This document shows, piece by piece, positions 11,020-21,536 of a DNA stretch of 64,000 nt. The DNA is taken from contig OX442314.1 in NCBI GenBank assembly GCA_949358305.1, positions 39,033,211-39,097,210 on the forward strand, given 5' to 3'. The number at the start of each line of letters is the position of its first letter. Position 1 is the stretch's first letter. The notes below the pieces were generated by a model, which worked only from the letters and a program-made list of their open reading frames with translations, had not been told where the DNA came from and ran no database searches. This stretch comes from Strigamia acuminata (Eukaryota > Arthropoda > Chilopoda > Geophilomorpha > Linotaeniidae). The position numbers were made by a program, and so were the translations under genes.

Positions 11020-11222
11020 GGTAGAATGACGGTTTACGGGCGACCCGAAAATCAAGTTTATTAAATTCAGTTCAAATTACAGAAAAAATTAAAAATTAAA
11101 ACCCCAAGAAGGGCTAACAAGGGGGGGCTGCGCCCCCCCTTGACCCCCCGCGAACCTCACCTTGCTGGTTTTTTTATGCAAACCACTTCTTTTTCGGGTC
11201 GCCCGTAAACCGTCATTCTGCC
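11020..11222. mobile_element. 203-bp MITE with 8-bp TSD (Merlin-like ends)
   Basis: Terminal inverted repeats of about 32 bp begin GG(T/C)AGAATGACGGTTTACG at 11020 and end at 11222 with one mismatch. The element is flanked by TTATTCTC at 11012-11019 and 11223-11230, a perfect 8-bp target-site duplication. An 8-bp TSD with ends starting GG suits the Merlin superfamily; hAT and P elements also make 8-bp TSDs, so this is tentative. The interior contains a palindromic GGGGGGCTGCGCCCCCC run near 11123. Confidence 0.75.
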
Positions 11223-11739
11223 TTATTCTCTTAGTGCACTATGAAACAGTTGGGCGGAGAATATGTGAGATCGACTTGTTACCGTAAGTTTTGTCACAAG
11301 TAAACTCCGTAACATAAAACACAACATAACGATCTTTCTCTCTTTTGTAAGATGGTCGTACTGGGATAATTTTGCCAGTGCACTTCTTCAATGCTGAATA
11401 CATCGGCCGACCACGATTAACTCACGCACTGTGTGTCAGGACTAAATAAAAATGAACACGTACATTTCAAAAAGCAACTTAATATTAATGAATGGACCTC
11501 CGTGAATAAAACGTGTATGCCAAGTTATAAAAATAATTGTTTTCAGATGTCTTCTTCATCCGTTTCATTATTTGAGAATTCTTTATCGCCGTCATCTGTT
11601 AATGATGAATTGCTCAATAACCTCCTCAATTAATTCCTCCTGTTCCCACATTTGTTGTTCCTTCAAAAAAAAATATTACATACGGTATGAGTAAATTGTA
11701 TTTTAAACATTTACTAACTTCTTTAATCACGTGCATATT

Positions 11740-13410
11740 ATAATTACCATACGCCAATTTTGGGGTGTAACCTGTGCAATCCATTCATGTAACAATCGCT
11801 CAACATCAAGCAATTTAAATGTTGTAAGCTTATTGTTTACCCATACGTAACGCTTAATCTGTAATGTGAAATATAGGAAGTTTACATGCATGTAAGCCAA
11901 GCAAGTTCCATTACTTACTTACCTGACTCCAAACCATTTCGATAGGATTTAGTGCACAATGATACGGAGGTAAACGCAGCACTTTAAAACCTAACTCTTT
12001 GGCTCTTGAATCAAAGACATAAGTTATAGTCTTAAATGCTGCTACAACCTAGCAAAATTAATAAAAATAAATTAAAATAAAATAAATAAATAAATAAACA
12101 AATAAAACTTAAAAAGTAATACCTGCAGTAGGTCAGCCTTTATGTAACTTTCTTCAAAATAAGTGTTATGGTCAACACACCATTTCTGAATGTCTGCTTT
12201 CAGCCATGCAGTGGTAGGAGATGGGTCCACTTTGACAGTGTGATAGGGTGCATTGTCCAAAACTATCACACTGCTTTTTTCCAGGTTTGGAAAAACCCTC
12301 TCCTTCTACTGCATGAAATGTGCAGAATTCATCTCTGAGTGGTAATTACCCTCAGTCTTCTTGGTACTTAGAAATTATAAGATAATAAATGAATGAATGA
12401 ATTAATTAATTAATTAATTAATTATTTTTAGTTACTTGAAAACAAGTAAACCATTCTCAGCAAAACTTGCATCACTTCCAATGTGACCCACAATCAATCT
12501 GCCTCTTTTGGATGTGGGATGCTTTAGGCCAGTGCTTAGCCCACTCAGAAACGCATCTCTGTGAGATTTTACAGCACTGTCCACCCATTCTTTGGTCACG
12601 CATTCACCTGCAAGAACAATAATTATTTCATTCTTTAGAAGTAAACAAAAAAAATAAATTACAAAAATTATTTTGCATTAACTCATGTTTCATTGTTGGA
12701 ATATATCTTCCTTCCTTCTCGCCAATAAGCGCAAATTTGTCGCAAATATCTCCTTCTCCATACAACAATGTCTTCTCGCTCAATTAGGGCTGCATTCCGT
12801 TTGTGTTTCATAAATTTGAACCTAATATCATGAAGCAGTAACCGTAGGCTAGTTACACTAAAATTTGGGAGGCTGTCATCGTTGTTAATGACGGTAACAA
12901 CCTTCTGTAGTGTTGACACTTCATTTCTTCTATACAACTCATGCACCTTCATTCTGATTGCACTTTGCACAAATGTGTCATACCGGTATTTATTTATGCG
13001 CCTGCGATGCTCACTGCGTCTGTTCTTGCGTGGTGTTTTTACTTTGCCTAAAAAATAATGTTGATTTTAGGTTAAAAAAACGACACGTAAAAAAGACACC
13101 TTTTTTTCACTAACCTTTGTCGCACATTTCCCTTCTAATTTTTTTTATTGAAGTCATTCTCAATCCGGTTAGATGAGCCACGATCTCATTTATGAGATTA
13201 ATTGGTATTTTTGGCTCTTTGTTGCCATATCTGTTGAATAAGTTCAACACAATTCTTTTTGCCTGACTTTTTATGGGTTGTCTTCTTTTGAATCTTACAA
13301 AATCAGCAACTGGAATGGTTGGAGTGGGTCCACCTCTCCTTGTTCCATGTTTACTTGCCACACTTCGAGGAGTTTCAATAAGAAAATCATCATAATTCAG
13401 TAGATCAGGT
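11740..13410 (-). pseudogene. IS630/Tc1-mariner-like DDE transposase, six exons, inactivated
   Basis: Exons on the minus strand: about 13410-13115, 13047-about 12675, 12607-12436, 12366-12123, 12048-11923 and 11858-about 11740, with GT-AG borders where defined. Motifs: helix-turn-helix region (IVLNLFNRYGNKEP...LTGLRMTSIKKI), FVQSAIRMKVHELYRRN, VVWRRRYLRQI, then the first catalytic block YSNNET where the family has YLDETW, the second block VIVLDNAPYHTV, and the third LPPYHCALNPIEMVW. The first catalytic Asp is Asn. The following Trp codon reads TGA, and another stop (TAG) lies where the family has Trp, before LPNLEKSS-like sequence. The element is dead. Confidence 0.8.
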
Positions 13411-13681
13411 GTGGAACAACAGTTGCTTGAGTAAGTTGTAGTTCAATCACATAAATGATCATGTGCTGTATACAACATTTAATGTTTCCTACCTTACATA
13501 GATTTCCCCTGAATCGCGAAGGTGCTGTGAAGGGTATTGTAGATGTTATACATGACATGACCGTGACGTAATAGTTGGAATGGAACCACTGAAATGTTAC
13601 CGAGAGAGTTATTTGAATATCGGTACGTAGAATACATAGTTAAAGGAGAAATGCGACTTTACCGGCTTGTTTCTTCTATAG

Positions 13682-14233
13682 CGTGACAAAAGACCAGGGA
13701 CACGAACGAGACTTCCTTACCGTAGGATCCATGGGACATGCTGTAGCCTTAGCTTTGGGCATCGCACTTAACAGACCAAGGAGACAAGTGTTTTGTTTAG
13801 ATGGGGATGGAGCAGCCATAATGCACATAAGCACATTTGCTACAATTGGCCAGAGCAAAGTTTCAAATCTCAAACACATTCTTATCAACAACGGATGTCA
13901 TGATTTTGTCGGTGCACAACCCACGGATGCCGGTAACCACAAGGATTTCTCTTTCTCTGCAATCGCAAAGGGATGTGGCTAAAGCAGGTGAAGCAAATGA
14001 GTTTCTCTGGTGTTTTCTGTAAGATATTAACATAGTTTGGTTGAATAATTCAGTGCTTTACTGCTATTACTGAAGACGAAGTGAAAGAAGCGGTTAAAGT
14101 CATCCACAATATGGATGGACCGGTGTTTTTAGAAATAAAAGTCAGCAAGGGAGGAAGAAAGGATTTGGGACGTCTCACACGGACACCACAAGAGAATAAA
14201 GCTGATTTCATGCATTTTTTGGCAATCAATTAA
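13682..14233 (+). pseudogene. Phosphonopyruvate-decarboxylase-like, C-terminal TPP-binding part
   Basis: Two exons, 13682-13987 and 14054-14233, with a 66-bp GT-AG intron. The first contains FLTVGSMGHAVALALGIAL, the thiamine-pyrophosphate motif DGDGAAIMHI...LINN, and GCHDFVGAQPT; the second contains DGPVFLEIKVSKGGRKDLGR and ends in a stop. These are characteristic of phosphonopyruvate decarboxylase (phosphonopyruvate to phosphonoacetaldehyde, TPP-dependent), related to sulfopyruvate decarboxylase. The frame breaks at GGC-TA-AAGCAG: inserting one base gives the expected Gly-Tyr-Lys and restores phase with exon 2. Only about the last 160 residues of a usual 370-400 are here and no upstream exons were found, so it is a truncated pseudogene or a gene with a sequencing error and distant 5' exons. 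Confidence 0.7.
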
Positions 14234-14919
14234 ATTGATCTGTTTTTGGCATTTTGTTTTACTGACCAAAGATTTGTACTTAACAGTAATTTATTCTTCG
14301 GTAGACCATACCAACTCTGTTTTTGGAGTAAATGATGTTTGATTAACACTGCAAATTTATTTTCTTTAGAATTTTATACGGAGTATTTATTAACAAAATT
14401 AAACCTCCCCTTCTCCATTTTTTCCAGTTTCATTGGCAATTTCCAGCCATGCTTTTGGCTGTCATCTCTATTGTCGGCAGCAGCCAGTTGGTCACAAACG
14501 TTACTGAGATGGAGCCGTGTACTGTAAGTATGCTTGTACCTCTGTGGCAATTATGAAATTGGTAGAGAAATGCCCAACATGGGTTGGTTTTAACGGTGTT
14601 AGATATTTGCAAGTCAGTTTAGCTGCTGCAATTGAATAGAGAAGAATTTTTCTGGGTGCCTGGACAAATTTGCAAACATTACATCTTCAATTTGAAATTG
14701 ATTTTAATCGTTTAAATTGCGAGGTAATGATAGTGGGTTCAATTCAAAGTATTCCAATTATAAAGTTGGTTGTTGAAAAAGAAGGTGGAGCACATGAACC
14801 GTTTGTGGGCAAACGAAAGCAATTCAAACACAAATATTTTATCAATCTATTTATTTTAATTTATTAGAATAGAGATGATGTGAACAAATATGTGTAGGGA
14901 AAATATATCATTTTATTAC
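14234..14919. other. No recognisable gene
   Basis: AT-rich sequence between the decarboxylase fragment and LRR gene A. Short frames in it have no recognisable features. Confidence 0.4.
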
Positions 14920-16266
14920 CTATTCAGAATAGTCGTAGTCGGGTACAACATTCACATCCAAGTTGTTTCTTTTTACAAACTTTTTAATTTCTTCGAGCGC
15001 CGAAACGTCAATATTACGACAACAGTTGAACCTCAACGTATTCAGCGGATTAGCCATTTGCAACAACTTCATGATCGAGTTCAAACTAAATTGATTACAA
15101 TAAAGCAAATCTAGAACCTTTAGACGTGCGAGTGCATTCAATTTGATCAGATTTAAAATTAAATCATCAGTCAACACACGACATTTTCCAAAATAAAGTG
15201 TTTCTAAAATCGGACATTGCACCAAAAACGTTTCTAATTGCAATTCAGAAAGGGCATTTCCAAACATTCCAACCGGAGCTTCAATGCTTAGTTCTCGTAA
15301 ATTCTTGAATGCAATATTGCTGTTGCCAGTAACCTGCAAATGGTACAAATTATCTAGTTTAAGTTTCTCTAGCATTGGACAGCAGCGATTAACGAGTGAA
15401 ACATCGACCGTTACGAAACCAAACGGAAAATGCAAACTGGTTATACGTTGCATGATGTCGATCGCAGGACTATCCAGAGCTGTGAAAAAATTTATATTAT
15501 AAATTAACAAACTAGATAGATTTGGAAAACTTCTGTTTAGAAATATGGCGTCATCTTCTTCCATAATACTCCACTCTTTTGACATTTTTACTAAAGAATA
15601 AGTGCGACAGTCGTTCTCTGGTCCGAATCGTGATTTCAGCAGATCGTACAACTTAGTCCAGTGGGGATTATAAAACACTCTTAAAAGTGGCAGTTGGTGC
15701 ATAATATAAAAACAAATCGCCGGTGTGGTATGAATGAGATTGGAGATGTCCAAATGCTCCAGTTTTGTGCAGGTTTGCAATGAAGCGAGCCCAGCGTCAC
15801 TAACCTCTGAGCACTGAGTCAGATCGAGACGTTTTAACAGCCGACAATTTTCACCGATTGCAGACACAACTTCATCGGTACACTCTGGTCGATCCACAAG
15901 TTTCAGACGTCGAAGTTGTGGCGAATTTCGGAAAAGTTTGATCAGAGATCGTGAAGAAATTTTTTCCTCAGTTTCTTCCAATTCTAAATCGACAAGATTT
16001 TTACAAACTTGAGCAATTCTGTCCATCAAAGGTTCCATCCGCAGATCAAACGTGTGCAAATTGAGTAATGTTTTACTGCCTGCATGAACGAAGAGGTTCG
16101 ACGGTAAATATCGATTGGGCTTTGATAACTGACAAAGTCGTAGATACACTCTGTCTATAAATTCTACAGGTTGATTCAGTAATTCGACGTTCAGATCTTC
16201 GAAATTAGCGATTACAGATTCGAAAGACAATTCTTCTAGACTCGGAACTGATTTATTCAACGGCAT
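14920..16266 (-). CDS. LRR protein A (F-box-like/AMN1-type N-terminus)
   Basis: Single-exon, 448 residues from the ATG at 16266; I chose this start because all paralogs begin MP-x-x-K/R-x. The N-terminal ~45 residues (SLEELSFESVIANFEDL...LNQPVEFIDRVY) resemble the degenerate F-box-like start of AMN1/FBXL proteins. Then come LRRs of the cysteine-containing type (LRRLKLVDRPECTDEVVSAIGENCRLLKRLDLTQCSEVSDAGL). The family is lineage-expanded here: B (16506), C (19375), B' (34426), relic A' and pseudogene D. It shares a divergent promoter with B, 239 bp away. A role as a ubiquitin-ligase substrate receptor is inference. No broken codons are seen. Confidence 0.8.
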   Translation of the reverse strand: MPLNKSVPSLEELSFESVIANFEDLNVELLNQPVEFIDRVYLRLCQLSKPNRYLPSNLFVHAGSKTLLNLHTFDLRMEPLMDRIAQVCKNLVDLELEETEEKISSRSLIKLFRNSPQLRRLKLVDRPECTDEVVSAIGENCRLLKRLDLTQCSEVSDAGLASLQTCTKLEHLDISNLIHTTPAICFYIMHQLPLLRVFYNPHWTKLYDLLKSRFGPENDCRTYSLVKMSKEWSIMEEDDAIFLNRSFPNLSSLLIYNINFFTALDSPAIDIMQRITSLHFPFGFVTVDVSLVNRCCPMLEKLKLDNLYHLQVTGNSNIAFKNLRELSIEAPVGMFGNALSELQLETFLVQCPILETLYFGKCRVLTDDLILNLIKLNALARLKVLDLLYCNQFSLNSIMKLLQMANPLNTLRFNCCRNIDVSALEEIKKFVKRNNLDVNVVPDYDYSE

Positions 16267-16505
16267 GTCGACAACGCAGTTGAACGAATGAATGGTCAAG
16301 TTCCACGAACAAAGATGGCCGATCTACATACCGTATGCAATATTAACCATTCAGCTTTAAGCATTCGTAACGCAACGTATCGTGTACAAAGCGATTTGCG
16401 GTCGTAGTGACGTCACACTTGATTGAAAGCGAGGCTATACAATAAGATACAAACATTCACAATACGGGTATAAATCATTCATTCTTTCGCCACTGTTTTG
16501 TCAAC
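16267..16505. promoter_or_regulatory. Divergent promoter between LRR genes A and B
   Basis: This is the 239-bp spacer between the two start codons. It contains a YY1-like AAGATGGCC (16312-16320) and a perfect palindromic CRE, TGACGTCA (16408-16415). Much of it is conserved at 34211-34425 in front of the paralog B', including AAGATGGCC and CRE-like TTACGTCA and TAACGTCA. Conservation across the duplication supports regulatory function, though recent duplication alone could explain it. Confidence 0.55.
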
Positions 16506-17702
16506 ATGCCGTACAGGAAATCAGTTTCGAGTCTGCAAGATTTGTGTTTAACTACGATAACCGCTAATTTTGACGAGATGAAATACAAATTAGTTGATCT
16601 ACCGTCCAGGTTTATTAATACCATATGCGAACAAATGCGCCGGCAATTTCCGGGTATTGGACAATGCTTACCTGCGGAAATATTCATCCATTCCGGCACC
16701 AGATCCGTTCAACATTTGTCCATGTTTGATCTGTCCGTTGATCCTTTATTGGACAGAATAGGCCGCATTTGTAAAAACCTTGCTGATTTAGACTTTGGAT
16801 TATTATTTCTAATAAATCCAGACATTCGTTCGGAGCGTCTAATCGAACTCTTGCCGCATTTACCACGACTCAGACGTTTAACGTTGACGGGCATAAAACG
16901 CACGGATCGAGTCGTAGCTGCAATCAAGCAAAATTGTCCGCTATTGACGCAACTCTCTATTGTTTCTTTGACTGCAATTACGGATGCAGGATTTCGTGCA
17001 TTAAGTGGTTGCAAGAATTTAACGTTTTTGAAAATCGCTAGTTCTGGAGTCACAGTCGAAAAATGTTTATTCCTTCTAGACCACCTGCCTCTGTTGAAAG
17101 TGTTTAAAAATCACTGTTGGTGCCAGATATTATCTATTCTAAAACGCCGTTCAGGCACAACAATGCGCACTTATTTAATAGAGGAAATGCCACTCGAGAT
17201 GATAGACATCAGCCAGGAAGATATCACGTGTCTTAACACCAGTTTCCCACATTTTCGAAGTTTATGGATCTCCTCTAATACTACAAGTCTGGATTCTGTG
17301 TTGGTGTTGTGCGGCAAAAACAGCAGCATGATGCAACGACTAACCAGTCTAAGTCTGCATTGTCGTTTTGATGAAGATGTTATTATCGAATCGCGTATGA
17401 AAATGTTTCTGCTGCAGTGTGAGAATTTAGAAACACTAAGTCTTTTCAAGTGTCATTCATTTACTGACAATGTGGTTCTAGATCTTATCGAATTGAATAG
17501 CTTTACACATTTAAAAGTTTTGGAATTAGTGCGTTGTGATTCCGTTAGTTTGACGTCGATTATGAAATTGGTGGAGACGCGAAATCCTTTCAAGAAGTTG
17601 ATGTTAGACGATTGCTTTAATATACAATATTCTGCTTTCGAAGCAATTAAAAGTTATGTAAAACGTCACAATTTGGATTTGGAAGTTGGCGAACACTATT
17701 AA
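16506..17702 (+). CDS. LRR protein B (F-box-like/AMN1-type N-terminus)
   Basis: Single-exon, 398 residues, ATG at 16506. The N-terminus (SLQDLCLTTITANFDEM...LPSRFINTICEQM) is the family's F-box-like region, followed by PAEIFIHSGT. LRRs include LRRLTLTGIKRTDRVVAAIKQNCPLLTQLSI, ITDAGFRALSGCKNLTFLKI, and C-terminal LETLSLFKCHSFTDNVVLDLIEL and LKVLELVRCDSVSLTSIMKL. It is transcribed away from A across a shared spacer. The closest paralog in this window is B' at 34426, which lacks about 43 residues that B retains. The molecular role is unknown; a substrate-adaptor role is inference. Confidence 0.8.
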   Translation: MPYRKSVSSLQDLCLTTITANFDEMKYKLVDLPSRFINTICEQMRRQFPGIGQCLPAEIFIHSGTRSVQHLSMFDLSVDPLLDRIGRICKNLADLDFGLLFLINPDIRSERLIELLPHLPRLRRLTLTGIKRTDRVVAAIKQNCPLLTQLSIVSLTAITDAGFRALSGCKNLTFLKIASSGVTVEKCLFLLDHLPLLKVFKNHCWCQILSILKRRSGTTMRTYLIEEMPLEMIDISQEDITCLNTSFPHFRSLWISSNTTSLDSVLVLCGKNSSMMQRLTSLSLHCRFDEDVIIESRMKMFLLQCENLETLSLFKCHSFTDNVVLDLIELNSFTHLKVLELVRCDSVSLTSIMKLVETRNPFKKLMLDDCFNIQYSAFEAIKSYVKRHNLDLEVGEHY

Positions 17703-18260
17703 TTAAAACATTTTTTTCGTGGATAATGAAGAAAATATTTTAACAAATAAAAGCAACTCTGTTCTCACCTTTAATCTGTGGTATATACCACTCTCTAATA
17801 TATTCACGATAAAAACCAACCCAGTTCCTATGTGGATATATGGCTTGATTATGTAATGTGGTTTGGTGTAATGTGATAAGATTTGACTTGGTTGTGTTTG
17901 TTTTCATTTTGCTAAATGTTTGATTTGAGGATTTGATTTGGACAGAATCATTTGGAAATTGGAAAATTCTTGTGGAATTCGTTTGTCTGTATTTTGTTGT
18001 AGTTGCCCGTTTGGCTCTAGCTGCTTTTGTTTTGGAGGAATCGATGCGGACAGACGGACAGAACCGTTTCATTAATAAAAGGCAAATAAAGGAAAAAAAA
18101 AATAAAGGGAACTGAGTAAACAAAAGTCAAACATCAAATATTAGACTCCAAAAACATTATTTTAAGTTCTAAGTCCGCTGTGATGCCATCTATTACATAC
18201 CGGTAAATAATGTACCGGTATATGATAAATAAAGTTTTTTATGTGTTTTTATCAATTTAC
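17703..18260. other. No firm gene
   Basis: A minus-strand frame (17740-18123) rich in Lys/Thr/Asn could be a continuation of the zinc-finger/coiled-coil gene to its right, but no in-phase splice connection could be made. Two TACCGGTA palindromes lie at 18198-18205 and 18213-18220. Confidence 0.3.
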
Positions 18261-18387
18261 CTTTAAGGTCGTTGAATTCTCTTACTACATTTAGTTTCTC
18301 GATGATAGCTTCACATCGATTTTCCCAAAAGTCTAAAGAAACAATTCAAAATTACTATTAAACTAAAAAGAAAACTTATCAATTTAC

Positions 18388-18912
18388 CAAAATTGAATTA
18401 AACTTCTGATTTTAAACTTCTTAACGTTGTTTTGCCATTGCAATTCCTCAATTATGATTAATAAATCTCCAATTTCATTACTCTGATCTCGAAATGATTT
18501 TTCTAAGCGATCAATTTGCTTCTCTAATGCTTCACGTTCATCTTTGTGGTCATGAAATTCTTTACTTTCGTTGTTTTCAAAACCCTCTATTCTGCGTTGC
18601 AGTGCAGAAATTGTTTCGTCCAATATCTTGATTAACTGAAAGTACAAACATAAATCGATTTTTAATGTTTTGTATTTTTGTATTCTTTTTGTATTTTTTT
18701 ACTAAGCTTGATTTCGGGTCAACAAAACGACTCTATCCCCATTAAAACACTTACATTTGATTCTTCGGTTCGAACCGTACAGTTACGACATATTAATTTC
18801 GAATTACATCTACAGAAATGAGTACATAAAATAAATAAATAAATAAAATAAAATCACCATGCGTAATTGCAAAATATACTTACACGGCACAAAACGCATC
18901 TGACTGAGTCAT
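18388..18912 (-). CDS. Small zinc-finger/coiled-coil protein, three exons
   Basis: Proposed exons 18912-18884 (starting ATG), 18809-18755 and 18635-18388. All junctions are GT-AG and the first two joins are in phase. The joined N-terminus reads AFCAVCNSKLICRNC, a C-x2-C...C-x2-C zinc-binding pattern split across an intron, which supports the model. The third exon encodes a long heptad-like coiled coil (ILDETISALQRRIEGFEN...EREALEKQIDRLEKSFRDQ). A fourth possible exon (18332-18261) codes well in one frame, but the splice gives an immediate TGA, so the product ends near 110 residues unless the model is wrong. I do not recognise the family. Upstream lies a CRE at 19026-19033. Confidence 0.5.
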
Positions 18913-19080
18913 TGTGATTTCGTGATTGGGCCTTTGATACTCTCAATAAAGGTGAACGACTTATCAGGTTTGTGGGTTTGGCTACCTGGCCAAAATGACC
19001 TCACTTTCTTAAAGTGAAGCTGTTCTGACGTCAGAGGGCGCTTTTTCAAAGCGTGAACATAGTTAAAATACCAGTGTGCT
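18913..19080 (-). promoter_or_regulatory. Probable promoter of the zinc-finger/coiled-coil gene
   Basis: The 170 bp upstream of the ATG at 18912 include a perfect CRE, TGACGTCA (19026-19033), next to AGGGCGCTTTTT. No TATA box is evident. The stretch beyond it to 19374 has no gene that I can recognise. Confidence 0.35.
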
Positions 19081-19374
19081 TAATAATTTAAATTAATAAA
19101 TAAATAAATTGGCGGCACTGCACAGATTCAACGGAAAATGGTCCATTCTGTTTAGACTGATCGCCACGTTCTCGGCGGAGTTGGCGCATCCTTAGAAACT
19201 ATCCATTTTGCTGCACTTCTCGGCCGCCGACGACGCGTTACCTATATTTCTTAGTTGTTTGATGTCTTTTCCTTCTTAACGACCGGAATCCAGCAACAAC
19301 TTCATCCTTGCATTCAAATTCACTGTCATCTGTTATTTTGATTAACAAATATAATTTTGCATCTGATTTATTAG

Positions 19375-20724
19375 TTAAAAGTTATACATAAAGTGCGGAT
19401 CGCGTGAGAGCTGTACATCCAAGTTGTTACATTCAATATAACCTTTAATGTCAGCATAAGCTGTAGCGTCAATATTAATACAACGGATGATGTGTAACTC
19501 ATTCATTGGATTTGGCATTGCCAACAATTTTATGACCGAACTGGAAGAAATGAAGGGACAGATTGCTAAACCTAAAACTTTGAGACATTGTAGCGCATTC
19601 GATTCAACAAGTTTCCATAGAAAATCGTCTGAAAACCTTTTACAATCAAGAATTAACAATGCTTCTACTTTTTTACATTGCATCAATAACATTTTCACTT
19701 GTTCTTCAGTAATGAAATGCGCCATATCTTGACGGCGACAGCCTAACTCCAGTTGGCGAAGGTTTTTGAACGGAACATCAATAATATCATTACTTTCATT
19801 AAAAACAGAACAATATCTTAATGATAATTTTGCTAACATTGGCCAAACGCGGTCAATAAGTCGAATATTCACCGATTTAACGTCACACAATTCCAGATAC
19901 GTCAACCGCTTAAACCGTGCTAAAATATTTAAATCGAAATCAGTTCCGTCATGCATGAAAGCTAAGCTTCTTAAATTTGGAAATTTGGTCCTCAGGATGG
20001 GAATTTGTTCATTTCCTATGTAATAAACATGTTCGACGGAATAAGTGCGCGATGTTTGATTTATATTTGTCTGTCGTGCTAACTCAGTTAATAATGGGCC
20101 CCAGTTAGTAGCTCTATACTTCTTTAACAGGGGCAGTCGGTTAAGAAGGAACAAACAGTCTTCGATTGTGACATGAAAAGATCTAATTTCCAAATACTCT
20201 AGCTTGTCACAACTGCTTAACGACCGGAGCCCAGTAACACTAACATTATTGCAATTGGAAATGTTGAGATGCTTCATCAGCGGACAATTCTCTCTAATTG
20301 CAGTAACAACTTCATCATTGCATTCGTTTCTCCGCTGCAGGTTTAACTGTTGAAGTTTCGGTAAATTTTTCAGCAATTTAACTATGGATCTGGATGGAAT
20401 TGTCACTTGGTATCGGTACTGTCTTTCCAAGTTTAGATGCACAAGGTTTATACAAACGCGTCCTATTTCATCGAGTAGAGGAATGGTGGGCAAATCGAAA
20501 GTCGGCATGTGGTGTAGGGACAGAAGGCCGGAATAAATGAAAATCTTTGACCGCAATTGTAGAAAGCCATACGAAAATTTAAATTTCTGACACAGACTAG
20601 CGAATATTTTAGCAATAAATCTGGACGGTGCATTTGCCAGTTGATCTTGTATCTCTTCAAATCGAGTCATCGCCACATTTAAACACAAATTGTTCAGACT
20701 GGGTGCTGATTTCCTGCGTGGCAT
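19375..20724 (-). CDS. LRR protein C (F-box-like/AMN1-type N-terminus)
   Basis: Single-exon, 449 residues from the ATG at 20724 (MPRRKSAPSLNNLCL...), chosen because the paralogs start with MP-x-x-K. A further in-frame ATG about 24 codons upstream is possible. The body has the family's IFIYSGLLSLHHM block and LRRs such as LQQLNLQRRNECNDEVVTAIRENCPLMKHLNISNCNNVSVTGLRSL and VEALLILDCKRFSDDFL. It is the most diverged of the intact members, with no disabling changes seen. Start-codon context (GGCATGTCGAC on the plus strand) matches that of gene A, so the upstream region may also be homologous. Confidence 0.75.
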   Translation of the reverse strand: MPRRKSAPSLNNLCLNVAMTRFEEIQDQLANAPSRFIAKIFASLCQKFKFSYGFLQLRSKIFIYSGLLSLHHMPTFDLPTIPLLDEIGRVCINLVHLNLERQYRYQVTIPSRSIVKLLKNLPKLQQLNLQRRNECNDEVVTAIRENCPLMKHLNISNCNNVSVTGLRSLSSCDKLEYLEIRSFHVTIEDCLFLLNRLPLLKKYRATNWGPLLTELARQTNINQTSRTYSVEHVYYIGNEQIPILRTKFPNLRSLAFMHDGTDFDLNILARFKRLTYLELCDVKSVNIRLIDRVWPMLAKLSLRYCSVFNESNDIIDVPFKNLRQLELGCRRQDMAHFITEEQVKMLLMQCKKVEALLILDCKRFSDDFLWKLVESNALQCLKVLGLAICPFISSSSVIKLLAMPNPMNELHIIRCINIDATAYADIKGYIECNNLDVQLSRDPHFMYNF

Positions 20725-21536
20725 GTCGACTGAGAACGTACGAAGCGAATGATGAATGTCTCGAACAATTTCTTTATACAGGCGAAACGAACGCATAACG
20801 TACAAACATTGTGAGATCGTTGGCAAAACGCCCTCGCTATTGGTTCAATCCCGATCACACGCAGAAAGCCGCGCTATTAACAAGTGGCCATTTTGCTACA
20901 AATAATTCGCAACCAAATCAATTGAGAAAACCAGTATTGTTAGTCAACAATGCTAACCAAACGTGTTGTTACAAGTTTCCATTCATTTTCATTCGGAATT
21001 CATTCAAATCCACATTTTTTGTACCCGCATCATGGAACAAGAAGGTAAAAAATAAAATAACCAAAAAAACATGAACAAATTAATATAAAAAGGTAATCCG
21101 GCTACCTGGGAACCTCCATCGTCGTCATCAAGTCTAAGTTCTCTGAAACACCTGACGAGTAACCGCGTGGACCGCGCAATGTGCGGACCAGACGATCTTA
21201 ACAAAATCCTCGAAAAGAATAGCAAAAGCACAAAAAATGCATCTGACGGTGACTAAATCTTAACAGCTGTTAATATTTTATTCATTCATTCTTTAATTCT
21301 ATTTTTATAGCTTCTTCCTCATTAAGTCATTTAATAAAATATGCTAATGAATATATCATGGAAATGCAATTGCTCGAAGATTGAGAGAATCTATTAAAAG
21401 ATAATGGAACGAAGTAAGCTAAAGCTTGCGTACAAAAAAAAAAATTAATCAATTGATTTAAAACCTTAGAAAACTGTCGCAAAACAACACCAACTTACTC
21501 ACCGACAACAACTGGGCGAAACTCTACAGATTGGAC

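Noticed and set aside
11100-11160. G-run/C-run palindrome as a rho-independent-type terminator
   Set aside because: It is the centre of a MITE in a eukaryotic genome, not next to a gene end.
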